Of a DNA stretch of 39,699 nucleotides, positions 9,464 to 17,428 are shown piece by piece (positions within the stretch are counted from its first letter, which is position 1; the number at the start of each line of letters is the position of its first letter). The notes under the pieces are model-generated. The model was not told where the DNA came from. It saw only the letters and a list, made by a program, of their open reading frames with translations, and made no database searches. This stretch comes from Candidatus Marinimicrobia bacterium CG08_land_8_20_14_0_20_45_22 (GTDB taxonomy: Bacteria > Fidelibacterota > UBA2242): contig PEYN01000125.1 in assembly GCA_002774355.1 (NCBI GenBank), forward strand, positions 1-39,699, given 5' to 3'. Made by a program: the position numbers and the translations under genes.

Positions 9464-9784
9464 ATGTCGTGGATAATCTGCAATCTCAGTTTGTGGATGT
9501 TGTTGTCAATGAGAGACATTTGCTCCAAAAATGACTTGTTAAAAATTTCCGATGGACGTATCTTCACGGGTTATCAGGCGGTTGAGTTAGGCTTAATTGA
9601 CACTTTGGGTACATTAGAAGACGCAATCCTATTGACTGGCAAACTGGCTGGAATGACGCAAAGACCTGAAACGGTTATTTTAAAAAAGAGAAAGAAATCG
9701 TTGGTCGATATATTGTTTTCTGACGTAGAAGAAGTCGCATCAATAATTACTCAGACGCCTGCAATCGAGTATATTTGGAAATAG
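9464..9784 (+). pseudogene. sppA: SppA-type signal peptide peptidase, C-terminal part of a frameshifted gene
   Basis: From about 9532 this frame encodes the family's C-terminal block, ISDGRIFTGYQAVELGLID followed by TLGTLEDAI, and a tail to 9784. The first 20-odd codons of this open frame do not look like SppA. The true family sequence there is read in the neighbouring frame until the A-run at 9527-9531, where one extra base would return it to this frame. Both fragments are in the same overall frame, so two compensating one-base changes about 85 bases apart explain the break. Sequencing error in a homopolymer is possible for the second change. Confidence 0.75.
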
Positions 9785-9797
9785 AGGAGATCATATC

Positions 9798-10097
9798 ATG
9801 ACAAAAGCCGATTTTGTCAACATCATTTCAAACAAAACTGGTGTTTCAAAAGCAGAGACAGAAGTCATCGTCGAAGGCTTCATCGCGACACTTGTGGATG
9901 CCATGCAACGCGGAGACCGAGTTGAAATTCGCGGGTTGGGAAGTTTTATCCTGAAGAAAAGAAAACCGAAAAAAGCACGCAATCCCGGCACCGGTGAGGA
10001 GATTCATCTTCCCGAGCGGGTTGTGCCCTATTTTAAGCCTTCCAAGTTGCTGAAGAAAGGCATCGTTGTTGGTGTGAACGATATTGGAAAAGAATAA
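9798..10097 (+). CDS. hup: HU/IHF-family DNA-binding protein
   Basis: A 99-residue nucleoid-associated protein that bends and compacts DNA as a dimer. It has the N-terminal helical dimerisation region (KADFVNIISNKTGVSKAE), the GDRVEIRGLGSF turn and the DNA-contacting basic arm KKRKPKKARNPGTGEEI. The length is slightly above the 90-residue norm because of a charged C-terminal tail (to GKE). GAGGAGA lies just upstream of the ATG. It follows the broken sppA by 13 bases, so it is probably co-transcribed with mltD/sppA, possibly also from its own promoter. Confidence 0.95.
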   Translation: MTKADFVNIISNKTGVSKAETEVIVEGFIATLVDAMQRGDRVEIRGLGSFILKKRKPKKARNPGTGEEIHLPERVVPYFKPSKLLKKGIVVGVNDIGKE

Positions 10098-10122
10098 ATT
10101 GGAGTAAAAGGAGTATTTCTAT

Positions 10123-10218
10123 ATGCCCTGTGGTAAAAAAAGAAAAAAGAGAAAGATCGCTACCCATAAGCGTAAAAAACGTCTTAGAAGAGATAGACAC
10201 AAAAAGAAACTTAGATAG
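10123..10218 (+). CDS. 31-residue Lys/Arg-rich protein, AURKAIP1/COX24-like (probable ribosome-associated)
   Basis: ATG at 10123 has a perfect AAAGGAG (10107-10113) upstream. The product begins MPCGKKRKKRK, contains ATHKRKKRLRR, and ends at TAG 10216-10218. About two thirds of its residues are Lys or Arg. Tiny proteins with this MPxGKKRKxxKxATHKRKKRLRKxRHKK pattern are conserved in Bacteroidota and relatives and are annotated with the AURKAIP1/COX24 domain; a ribosomal role is inferred from composition and from the mitochondrial homologues. It sits between hup and a terminator. Confidence 0.8.
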   Translation: MPCGKKRKKRKIATHKRKKRLRRDRHKKKLR

Positions 10219-10235
10219 TCGGTAATCTTACGGAG

Positions 10236-10274
10236 AGAGTGGTGGTGGTAATACATCGTCACCGCTCTTTTTTT
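10236..10274 (+). terminator. Rho-independent terminator abutting the xseA start
   Basis: AGAGTGGTG (10236-10244) pairs with CACCGCTCT (10260-10268) in a 9-bp stem with one G-T wobble and a 15-base loop. A run of seven T (10268-10274) follows directly. It closes the mltD-hup-small-protein unit. The T-run ends at the base before the xseA ATG (10275), so the hairpin also occupies the xseA leader. Confidence 0.85.
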
Positions 10275-11474
10275 ATGGATGAAAGAATCTTTAGTGTTTC
10301 CGAAATCAGCCAAGAGATTCGGCGAGTCGTCGAGGAATATATTCCGTCGGTTTGGATTGAAGGGGAAGTTTCCAACTTCATGCAAAGCCGTGCGGGACAT
10401 ATTTACTTCTCGCTGAAGGATTCGTTAGCGCTTATCGATTGCGTTGTCTGGAAAAGTAACACTTCGTCCATCCGGTTTCAAATCACGACTGGGATGCAGT
10501 TGATCGTTCGAGGCGATGTGACGACTTACGGCGCGCAATCGAAATACCAGATCAATGTTCGGGAGATTCGGACAGCCGGATTTGGAAATTTATATCTCGC
10601 TTTCGAGGCGCTGAAGGAGAAAATGAACAACGCCGGTTACTTCGATGAATCACGCAAAAGAGAAATTCCCCGGTTTCCCACCCGAGTTGGTATCGTCACC
10701 AGTCCGACCGGCGCGGCTATTCAGGATATGTTGCAAATCAGCCGTCGCAGAAATCCGGCGGTGGAAATCATCATTTATCCTGCGTTGGTGCAGGGCGATA
10801 GCGCCGCCGATTCGATCGTTGCCGGAATTCGGACTTTCAACATGATGAATAACGTCGATTTCATCATCATCGGGCGCGGCGGCGGATCAATCGAAGACCT
10901 GTGGGCATTCAACGAGGAAAAATTGGTTGTTGCCGTCGCCAATTCGCGATTGCCGGTTGTCAGCGCGGTCGGTCATGAAGTCGATTACACGCTTTCGGAC
11001 TTTGCCGCCGACCTGCGCGCGCCGACGCCATCCGCGGCTATCGAACTTACTATTCCGGAACTTTCTGAGATTCAGAACAGGATCGACCAATTTGAACAAC
11101 TTGCTTCGCGTGCTGTGCTGAGAAAATATCAGTCCGTTCTTCAGAGAATTGAATCTGCGCAAAAGCGGCTTGAATCGAATCGCCCCATCGGGTTGATCCA
11201 TCAGCGCATACAGAGAGTCGATCAGATGGAAATGCGGATGTTTTTACTCATTCGACAAATTTTACAGAACCGTCGTTCTGACTTTGAAAACTTCACACAA
11301 ATGCTAAAAGTTCTAAACCCGAAATCCGTTTTGAATCGCGGTTTTTCGATCGTCTATCATCTTCCGGAAAAGAAAATCGTCAAATCCGTGAATAATGTGG
11401 CGGGTGGCGATGCGATCCAGATCGAAGTATCGGATGGCGCGTTCGATGCGCGGGTTGGAGAAAACAACAGTTAA
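10275..11474 (+). CDS. xseA: Exodeoxyribonuclease VII large subunit
   Basis: Catalytic subunit of ExoVII, which degrades single-stranded DNA from both ends in repair. The 399-residue protein has the N-terminal OB-fold (IWIEGEVSNF-like, residues about 8-100). The nuclease domain follows with RVGIVTSPTGAA, IIIGRGGGSIEDLWAFNEE and SAVGHEVDYTLSDFAADLRAPTPSAAIEL, then a long coiled coil and the GFSIV C-terminal segment. ATG 10275 gives the family-typical start (MDERIFSVSEI), but no ribosome binding site is free because a terminator hairpin lies immediately upstream. GTG codons at 10239/10242, after CGGAGAG, could instead extend the protein by about 12 residues. xseB follows 24 bases downstream. 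Confidence 0.95.
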   Translation: MDERIFSVSEISQEIRRVVEEYIPSVWIEGEVSNFMQSRAGHIYFSLKDSLALIDCVVWKSNTSSIRFQITTGMQLIVRGDVTTYGAQSKYQINVREIRTAGFGNLYLAFEALKEKMNNAGYFDESRKREIPRFPTRVGIVTSPTGAAIQDMLQISRRRNPAVEIIIYPALVQGDSAADSIVAGIRTFNMMNNVDFIIIGRGGGSIEDLWAFNEEKLVVAVANSRLPVVSAVGHEVDYTLSDFAADLRAPTPSAAIELTIPELSEIQNRIDQFEQLASRAVLRKYQSVLQRIESAQKRLESNRPIGLIHQRIQRVDQMEMRMFLLIRQILQNRRSDFENFTQMLKVLNPKSVLNRGFSIVYHLPEKKIVKSVNNVAGGDAIQIEVSDGAFDARVGENNS

Positions 11475-11498
11475 TAATTTTTTAAGACAGAGGCAGTT

Positions 11499-11726
11499 AT
11501 GACAAAGAAAACGTTTTCACTGGAAACATCGCTCCGTAAGATAGAGGAGATTCTGGCTTTGCTGGAATCTGGCGAGAAAGACCTTGAGCAATCGATTCAG
11601 CTATTTGAGGAAGGTATGAAGTTGTCCGAAGAATGCCAGACGCATCTTCAGGCGCTTGAAAAACGCGTCAAATTACTGTCGAAAGATGCGAATGGAAAAC
11701 CGATTGAAATGGAACTAAAGGAGTGA
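11499..11726 (+). CDS. xseB: Exodeoxyribonuclease VII small subunit
   Basis: A 75-residue helical protein that binds the XseA coiled coil to form ExoVII. It shows the family pattern [21 protein letters not shown], then [14 protein letters not shown], and usual length. It follows xseA directly and its TGA overlaps the region of the nadK ribosome binding site (AAAGGAG at 11717-11723), so the two are translationally linked. Confidence 0.95.
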   Translation: MTKKTFSLETSLRKIEEILALLESGEKDLEQSIQLFEEGMKLSEECQTHLQALEKRVKLLSKDANGKPIEMELKE

Positions 11727-11731
11727 GTGAA

Positions 11732-12604
11732 ATGAAGATTGGGCTTCAATTTCATCCGAATATTTTTAGAAATCAAGAGATGGTTCGTCTGCTGGTCGAT
11801 TTTCTAAAGTCGGAAGGACAAGAAGTCGTGCTTGCCGCCGATTCAGCGTCGTGGATTCGCGAAATGCTCCCCGATTCTGAAATTTATCCCATCGGCGATT
11901 TAGCGGAGCGAATCGATGCCATGTTTAGTATCGGCGGTGACGGAACGTTTCTCGGTGCGTCGCGAATTATGGCGAAAACTGGGAAGCCTGTTCTCGGCAT
12001 TCATCTTGGCGGATTGGGATTTCTATCGGCAGTTTCGATTGAGAATTTCCGTGATCGTCTCGGCGCATTTTTTCGAGGTGAATATCAGATCGAAGAACGG
12101 AGCGTTCTATCAGGAAAGATGATAAATAATTTTGGTGAGATGGAATATTTCGCCTTCAATGATTTCGTTATCGATAAAGGATCCGTATCGACGATGATAA
12201 AAATCCGAACTTATGTGGATGACGATTATTTGAACACTTATCGCGCCGACGGTTTGATCGTTTCAACGCCAACAGGTTCGACCGCTTATTCGCTTTCCGC
12301 TGGCGGACCAATTCTTTCGCCTAAATTGAATGTTATCGTCATCACACCCATCTGTCCGCATAGCCTTTCCGCCCGGCCGGTCGTTCTGTCGGCTGACCAA
12401 CTCGTGCGTATTGATTGCCGCGAACTGCCGGAGGACGTTTCGCTCGTCATTGATGGTCAGACACGACTTTCTCTGCGCGAAGCAAGCGAAGTAAGGATCA
12501 GGAAGGCTGACTTTAATCTACGAATCGTTCGATTTAAGGGGGATTCCTTTTTTCAGACTTTACGCACGAAAATGAACTGGGGAATCGATAGTCGAGGGAA
12601 TTAA
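11732..12604 (+). CDS. nadK: NAD kinase
   Basis: Phosphorylates NAD to NADP in the cytoplasm. The 290-residue protein has the diagnostic GGDGT motif (68-72), the conserved FNDFVI segment, and [16 protein letters not shown] in the second domain. ATG 11732 is chosen because AAAGGAG lies 8 bases upstream and it yields the usual MKIG start; a GTG at 11723 would add three residues. It is directly downstream of xseB, an arrangement common in several phyla. Confidence 0.95.
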   Translation: MKIGLQFHPNIFRNQEMVRLLVDFLKSEGQEVVLAADSASWIREMLPDSEIYPIGDLAERIDAMFSIGGDGTFLGASRIMAKTGKPVLGIHLGGLGFLSAVSIENFRDRLGAFFRGEYQIEERSVLSGKMINNFGEMEYFAFNDFVIDKGSVSTMIKIRTYVDDDYLNTYRADGLIVSTPTGSTAYSLSAGGPILSPKLNVIVITPICPHSLSARPVVLSADQLVRIDCRELPEDVSLVIDGQTRLSLREASEVRIRKADFNLRIVRFKGDSFFQTLRTKMNWGIDSRGN

Positions 12605-12619
12605 AGAAAGGATCGGAAA

Positions 12620-13081
12620 ATGAAGCATGAAAATAATCCTGAAATCAATTATCGCAAGAAAATCGCTTTGATCGCACATGATAATAAGAAAAGTGATTTG
12701 CTGGAATGGGCAAAATTTAATATGGACGTTTTGAGAGCGCATGATCTTTTTGCTACCGGAACAACCGGAGAAATCCTCGAGAAAAAACTTGGCTTATCGA
12801 TTAATCGCCTGCAAAGCGGACCGCTCGGCGGCGATATGCAGATTGGCGCATTGATCGCGGAAGGCGGAATAGATTTTCTGATATTTTTCTGGGACCCACT
12901 GTCAGCGCAACCGCACGATCCTGACATCCGGGCGGTTCTGCGAATGAGTGTCGTATGGAACATTCCTGTCGCCTGCAACCGGGCTACTGCCGATTATATC
13001 ATTTCTTCGTCCTTGATGAACGAACCGTACGAGCGAATTCTTCCGGATTATAAGTCGTATAGAGAACGGTTGAAATCTTAG
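12620..13081 (+). CDS. mgsA: Methylglyoxal synthase
   Basis: Converts dihydroxyacetone phosphate to methylglyoxal and phosphate, a bypass of lower glycolysis under phosphate limitation. The 153-residue protein matches E. coli MgsA residue for residue at key positions: GPLGGDMQIG with catalytic Asp72, FFWDPL (Asp92), HDPDIRA (His99), and the phosphate-binding TGTTG near 46-50. It follows nadK by 15 bases. Phosphate normally inhibits the family, which is worth noting because a phosphate-transport cluster lies elsewhere in the window. It ends with TAG, showing TAG is an ordinary stop here. Confidence 0.96.
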   Translation: MKHENNPEINYRKKIALIAHDNKKSDLLEWAKFNMDVLRAHDLFATGTTGEILEKKLGLSINRLQSGPLGGDMQIGALIAEGGIDFLIFFWDPLSAQPHDPDIRAVLRMSVVWNIPVACNRATADYIISSSLMNEPYERILPDYKSYRERLKS

Positions 13082-13189
13082 TTCCGACGCCTTTGTTTGT
13101 CGGGGAAACCTTAAAAATATCGCCAATAGATATTAGTTTATCGTGTTTTTTTTGTAATCGAATCGTTTTCCAATATGAAAGGCAAAAAT

Positions 13190-14053
13190 ATGGCGTTTCG
13201 GCAAAAACTAAAATCTATCATTTTTGAATATTTCGGGCTGGCTTTCGGCTCTATCGTTATGGCACTTGGGTTGGTTCTATTTCTCATACCCAATAAGATC
13301 GCGCCGGGCGGCGTCAGCGGTCTGGCTATTGTGCTGTACTATCTTTTCCACTTTCCGGTCGGCATCGTTATGTTAATTTTCAATATTCCGCTTTTTCTTC
13401 TGGGCGTGAAAATTTTGGGAAAGCAATTTGGTCCGAGGACGTTGTTTTCATTTGTGATCGTTTCAATCATCACCGATTTCTGTGATAAAGCGCTCCATTT
13501 ACCAGCGTTGACGACGGAACCTCTGCTCAGTTCGATTTTCGGCGGAGTCGTTTTGGGGCTGGGTTTGGGAATCGTCTTTCGTTTCAAAGGAACGACCGGC
13601 GGCTCAGACATCGTTGGGCAAATCATCAATAAATACTCGAATATTTCCGTCGGTGTTGGCATTATGATTGTTGATTTTTTTGTTATCACCTTTGCCGGAT
13701 TCGCATTTCACAATGTTAATCTCGCGCTTTACGGATTCATCAGTCTCTATTTTTCGAGCAAAATTGTCGATTTGGTGCTCGATGGGTTTGATTATGCGCG
13801 GAGTTTTTACATTATCAGCGAAAAACAGGACGAGATCATCGAGGCGATTACGCAGGATATGAGCCGCGGCGGAACGATGATTCACGGTGCGGGATTTTGG
13901 ACGCGAAAAGAGCGGAATATTTTGTTTGTAGTCGTTACACGCAAAGAGGTCGCGACTCTTCGGCAAATCATCAAGCATATCGATCCGAAGGCATTCGTGA
14001 TTATCGCCAATGTTCATGAAGTCGTCGGAGAAGGCTTTCGACAGCGAGTTTAG
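13190..14053 (+). CDS. YitT family membrane protein (DUF161 plus DUF2179)
   Basis: A 287-residue inner-membrane protein with about five to six hydrophobic segments (residues about 10-200, including NKIAPGGVSGLAIVLYYLF and KGTTGGSDIVGQIINKYS). A soluble C-terminal DUF2179-like domain (about 205-287) contains RSFYIISEK, TRKERNILFVVVTRKE and IIKHIDPKAFV. The family is widespread and its transport substrate is not established. ATG 13190 is preferred because AAAGG at 13178-13182 precedes it; ATG 13175 has no ribosome binding site. It begins a new unit after a 108-base gap and is probably co-transcribed with the dehydrogenase and transketolase. Confidence 0.9.
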   Translation: MAFRQKLKSIIFEYFGLAFGSIVMALGLVLFLIPNKIAPGGVSGLAIVLYYLFHFPVGIVMLIFNIPLFLLGVKILGKQFGPRTLFSFVIVSIITDFCDKALHLPALTTEPLLSSIFGGVVLGLGLGIVFRFKGTTGGSDIVGQIINKYSNISVGVGIMIVDFFVITFAGFAFHNVNLALYGFISLYFSSKIVDLVLDGFDYARSFYIISEKQDEIIEAITQDMSRGGTMIHGAGFWTRKERNILFVVVTRKEVATLRQIIKHIDPKAFVIIANVHEVVGEGFRQRV

Positions 14054-14080
14054 TTTGATGGAATTATTGGAGGTTAGCAA

Positions 14081-15175
14081 ATGATTGAAAAGAAAATTGT
14101 AAAAACGACAGAACTGCAGGATTTTGTCGCGGAAGTTCTTCATCAAAACGGTCTAGAGAAAAGGCAGGCAGAAATTACCGCCGATGTTTTGGTTTCTGCT
14201 GATCAACGTGGGATCAATTCGCATGGCGTCGCGCGGTTAAAAAGATACATCGACGGTCTCAAAGACGGAACGATCCGGTCGAACCCAAGCGTTCGAATTG
14301 TCAAGGAAACGCCGGTTTCATTAGTGATTGATGGTGACGGCGGAATGGGACAACCCGTCGCTTTTGACGCAATGACGAAGTGTATTGAAAAAGCCAAACA
14401 AAGTTTCATGTGTTTTGCGTCCATTCGCAACTCTAATCATTATGGAATCGCCGGATATTATACGTTGATGGCGCTGAAGGAGAATCTAATCGGCGTTTCG
14501 TTGACGAACACGGCGCCGCTCGTTGTGCCAACATTCGGGAAAGAGGTTGTCATCGGAACTAATCCGATTTCGATCGGCGTTCCGGCTAAGGATGAGAAGC
14601 CGTTTTTACTGGATATGGCGACTTCGACGGTTCCGCGCGGGAAAATCGAAGTCTATGCCCGGAAAGAAGAAGAGATTCCTGATAGTTGGGCTTGTAATGA
14701 ACTGGGTGAACCTTCAACAGATGCTTCGTTAATTCTGGATAATCTGATCAATCGGCGCGGTGGTGGTTTGTTGCCGCTTGGCGGCGGAAAGGAATTAACT
14801 GGCGGACACAAAGGTTATGGTTTGAGTGTTGCCGTAGATATTTTCTGTTCGGTTCTTTCATCCGGTCTTGTCGGAGCGGAAGTTTATGGGCAGAAAGGAG
14901 AACCGGCTGGTGTAACGCATTTTCTCGGCGCCATCAGTCCTGAGGCATTCGTAGGTTCGGATGAAGTGCGCGAAAACATGACGCATTATATCCGGATGCT
15001 GAAAAATGCGGAAAAGGCGGAAGGGCAAGCTCGCATTTACATTCATGGCGAAAAGGAATTTGAGGCAGAGGAACAAAACCGTGAGAAAATCGGACTCGAA
15101 CGGGTAGTTTTTGAGACATTGAATCTGCTTGGAAAACCGTTCGGATTAATCCTCTCAAATTTGTCGGATAAATGA
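14081..15175 (+). CDS. Malate/L-lactate dehydrogenase family (Ldh_2) NAD(P)-dependent oxidoreductase
   Basis: A 364-residue enzyme of the type-2 malate/L-lactate/ureidoglycolate dehydrogenase family, distinct from Rossmann-fold lactate dehydrogenases. Signatures are RGINSHGVARLKRYI (His48), FASIRNSNHYGIAGYY (His120), TNPISIGVP and GGHKGYGLSVAVDIF. The 2-hydroxyacid substrate cannot be read from the sequence; malate, lactate and sulfolactate are all possible. TTGGAGG lies just before ATG 14081. It lies between the YitT-like gene and the transketolase, in the same direction with short gaps. Confidence 0.9.
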   Translation: MIEKKIVKTTELQDFVAEVLHQNGLEKRQAEITADVLVSADQRGINSHGVARLKRYIDGLKDGTIRSNPSVRIVKETPVSLVIDGDGGMGQPVAFDAMTKCIEKAKQSFMCFASIRNSNHYGIAGYYTLMALKENLIGVSLTNTAPLVVPTFGKEVVIGTNPISIGVPAKDEKPFLLDMATSTVPRGKIEVYARKEEEIPDSWACNELGEPSTDASLILDNLINRRGGGLLPLGGGKELTGGHKGYGLSVAVDIFCSVLSSGLVGAEVYGQKGEPAGVTHFLGAISPEAFVGSDEVRENMTHYIRMLKNAEKAEGQARIYIHGEKEFEAEEQNREKIGLERVVFETLNLLGKPFGLILSNLSDK

Positions 15176-15214
15176 AATCGAACGAATTATTGTAATATGA
15201 AGGAGCAAATCTTG

Positions 15215-17233
15215 ATGACACAAAACAAATCTCACGAAATCGGAAAATTGGCGGCTGATACAATTCGCTTGCTTGCCGCCGACGGCGTTCAAAAAGCCGG
15301 TTGTGGACATCCCGGTATGCCAATGGGAATGGCAGACTGTGCCTTTGTCCTTTGGAATCGGTTTTTGAAATTCAATCCCAACGATCCGAAGTGGGTGGGA
15401 CGAGATCGATTCATTCTATCGCCTGGACATGGCTCGATGTTGCTTTATTCTTTGTTGCATCTTTCTGGTTTTCCGGTCAGCATAGACGATCTGAGGAATT
15501 TTCGTCAGTGGGATTCGAAGACACCCGGGCATCCCGAATACGGCTGTTTACCCGGCGTTGAAACGACTACCGGTCCACTGGGTCAGGGATTTTCGACAGG
15601 CGTCGGAATGGCGATTGCGGCAAAAATGACGGCTGAGCGGTTCAATCGGGAAGGTTTTGAACTTTTTGGAACACATCAGATTTTCGGAATCGTGAGCGAC
15701 GGTGACCTGATGGAAGGCGTTTCCGCTGAAGCCGCTTCTCTGGCCGCACATCTCGGACTCGACAATATCGTTTATTTATATGACGACAATAGAATTACCA
15801 TTGAAGGGAAAACCGATCTGGCTTTTTCCGAAAATGTCGGAAAACGTTTTGAGGCTTACGGCTGGAATGTTTTATATACCGACGGACACGATCAACCTTC
15901 GATTGCCGAGGCTTTAGCAAAAGGCATTGCAGAGAAAGAAAGGCCGACGCTGATTATCGCTCGTACTCACATCGGTTTTGGAAGCCCGAATAAACAGGAT
16001 ACTTCAGAAATTCACGGCGCGGCGATGGGAATTGACGAATTGCATGCGACGAAGAAGAGGTTAGGTTTTCCAGAAGATGCCGAATTCATGATTCCCGATG
16101 AAGTGAAAGCCACTTTTGCCGAACGGAATCGTGAATTAAAAGCCGATTATGACGACTGGCAGAAAAAGTTTGTCGTTTGGCGGGCTTCTTTTCCCGAATT
16201 GGCGAAAGAATGGGAAAATCGGGATCGAGTGGTCGTGACGGAAGAATTTGAGAGAGAATTAATTGCGCTAGTGGAAAATGAATCTGCCGCGACGCGTTCG
16301 CTTTCGGGAAAAGTTATGCAGAAATTAGCCGAGAAATTCCCCGGATTCTGCGGCGGTTCCGCTGATTTGGCTCCATCGACAAGTACATATTTGAAAGCCT
16401 TTCCGGATATTCAAAAGGGAAAATTCAGCGGTCGCAATTTTCACTTTGGAATTCGTGAACATGCGATGGGAGCGATTCTAACCGGGATGTCACTTGAAGG
16501 AGGATTTATTCCTTTTGGCGCGACATTTCTCGTGTTTTCGGATTACATGAAGCCTGCGATCCGTCTGGCGGCAATGATGGGCAGACACGTCGTCTATGTT
16601 TTTACGCATGATACGATTTTCATCGGAGAAGACGGACCGACGCATCAACCAATCGAACAACTTCCGGCGCTACGTTCAATCCCGAATCTGACGGTCATTC
16701 GTCCGGCGGATGGGACAGAAGTTGCCGTGGCATGGTCATCAGCGCTAAAGAATCAATCAGGTCCGACTGCGCTTATTCTCACGCGTCAAAAAGTGACACC
16801 GGTTCGCCGCGATGAAACGTTCGATCCGCTATTAATCCAGAAGGGCGCGTACGTTTTATCGAAAGAAAGCGGAGATTGTCCCGATGTAACACTTGTGGCG
16901 ACCGGATCCGAAGTCCAGTTGGCTCAGCAAGCGAAGGAATTGTTGGGAAAAGATGGGTTGTTAATTCGCGTCGTTTCTATGCCGTCGGTCTCTCAATTCA
17001 GGCAACAGCCGGACGAATATCAGTCAGCGGTGATTCCGCCAAGTGTTCCTGTAGCCGTCATTGAAGCGGCGTCGTCTTTCGGATGGGGCGATCTGTTTAG
17101 ACAACCGCTGTTGACGATCAGCATCGACAGATTTGGCGCTTCTGCACCTCAAAAGATTTTGGCGGAGCAATTTGGATTCACGCCGGAAAAAGTAGCCGCA
17201 AAAATTCGGACGTGGATGAAGACATTTGATTAG
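15215..17233 (+). CDS. tkt: Transketolase
   Basis: Thiamine-diphosphate enzyme that moves two-carbon units between sugar phosphates in the pentose phosphate pathway. The 672-residue full-length protein has the N-terminal GHPGMPMG and GPLGQGFSTGVGMAIA segments, the TPP-binding motif SDGDLMEGVSAEAA, the central pyrimidine-domain block GIREHAMGAIL, THDTIFIGEDGPTHQPIEQ, and a C-terminal domain with ATGSEVQLA. ATG 15215 is chosen because AAGGAG at 15199-15204 precedes it by 10 bases; ATG 15197 lies upstream of that site. It is the last gene of the yitT-ldh-tkt unit and ends in TAG. Confidence 0.96.
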   Translation: MTQNKSHEIGKLAADTIRLLAADGVQKAGCGHPGMPMGMADCAFVLWNRFLKFNPNDPKWVGRDRFILSPGHGSMLLYSLLHLSGFPVSIDDLRNFRQWDSKTPGHPEYGCLPGVETTTGPLGQGFSTGVGMAIAAKMTAERFNREGFELFGTHQIFGIVSDGDLMEGVSAEAASLAAHLGLDNIVYLYDDNRITIEGKTDLAFSENVGKRFEAYGWNVLYTDGHDQPSIAEALAKGIAEKERPTLIIARTHIGFGSPNKQDTSEIHGAAMGIDELHATKKRLGFPEDAEFMIPDEVKATFAERNRELKADYDDWQKKFVVWRASFPELAKEWENRDRVVVTEEFERELIALVENESAATRSLSGKVMQKLAEKFPGFCGGSADLAPSTSTYLKAFPDIQKGKFSGRNFHFGIREHAMGAILTGMSLEGGFIPFGATFLVFSDYMKPAIRLAAMMGRHVVYVFTHDTIFIGEDGPTHQPIEQLPALRSIPNLTVIRPADGTEVAVAWSSALKNQSGPTALILTRQKVTPVRRDETFDPLLIQKGAYVLSKESGDCPDVTLVATGSEVQLAQQAKELLGKDGLLIRVVSMPSVSQFRQQPDEYQSAVIPPSVPVAVIEAASSFGWGDLFRQPLLTISIDRFGASAPQKILAEQFGFTPEKVAAKIRTWMKTFD

Positions 17234-17428
17234 TCCCGGCGGATGAAATTTAGGTTGAACATTTTTCTTTCAGGCGGGAATTATTCGTGAAAACGGAGAG
17301 ACGTTTCCGGCAGTTCTCAGAGTTAAAACCGCTACAATCGGCAGAGAATAACAACTGCTGATCTATCTTCGTGATGCTAATCATCCGGAAAGGTGGATAC
17401 GGATCGCATTTTTAAAAGCGTCAGGAAA

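Noticed and set aside
13084-13103. CCGAC/GTCGG hairpin after mgsA
   Set aside because: Only five base pairs with a 10-base loop and no T-run following, so not supported as a terminator.
13604-14146. 180-codon minus-strand frame opposite the YitT-like gene
   Set aside because: Antisense to a well-supported membrane protein gene; no family features and no ribosome binding site seen.
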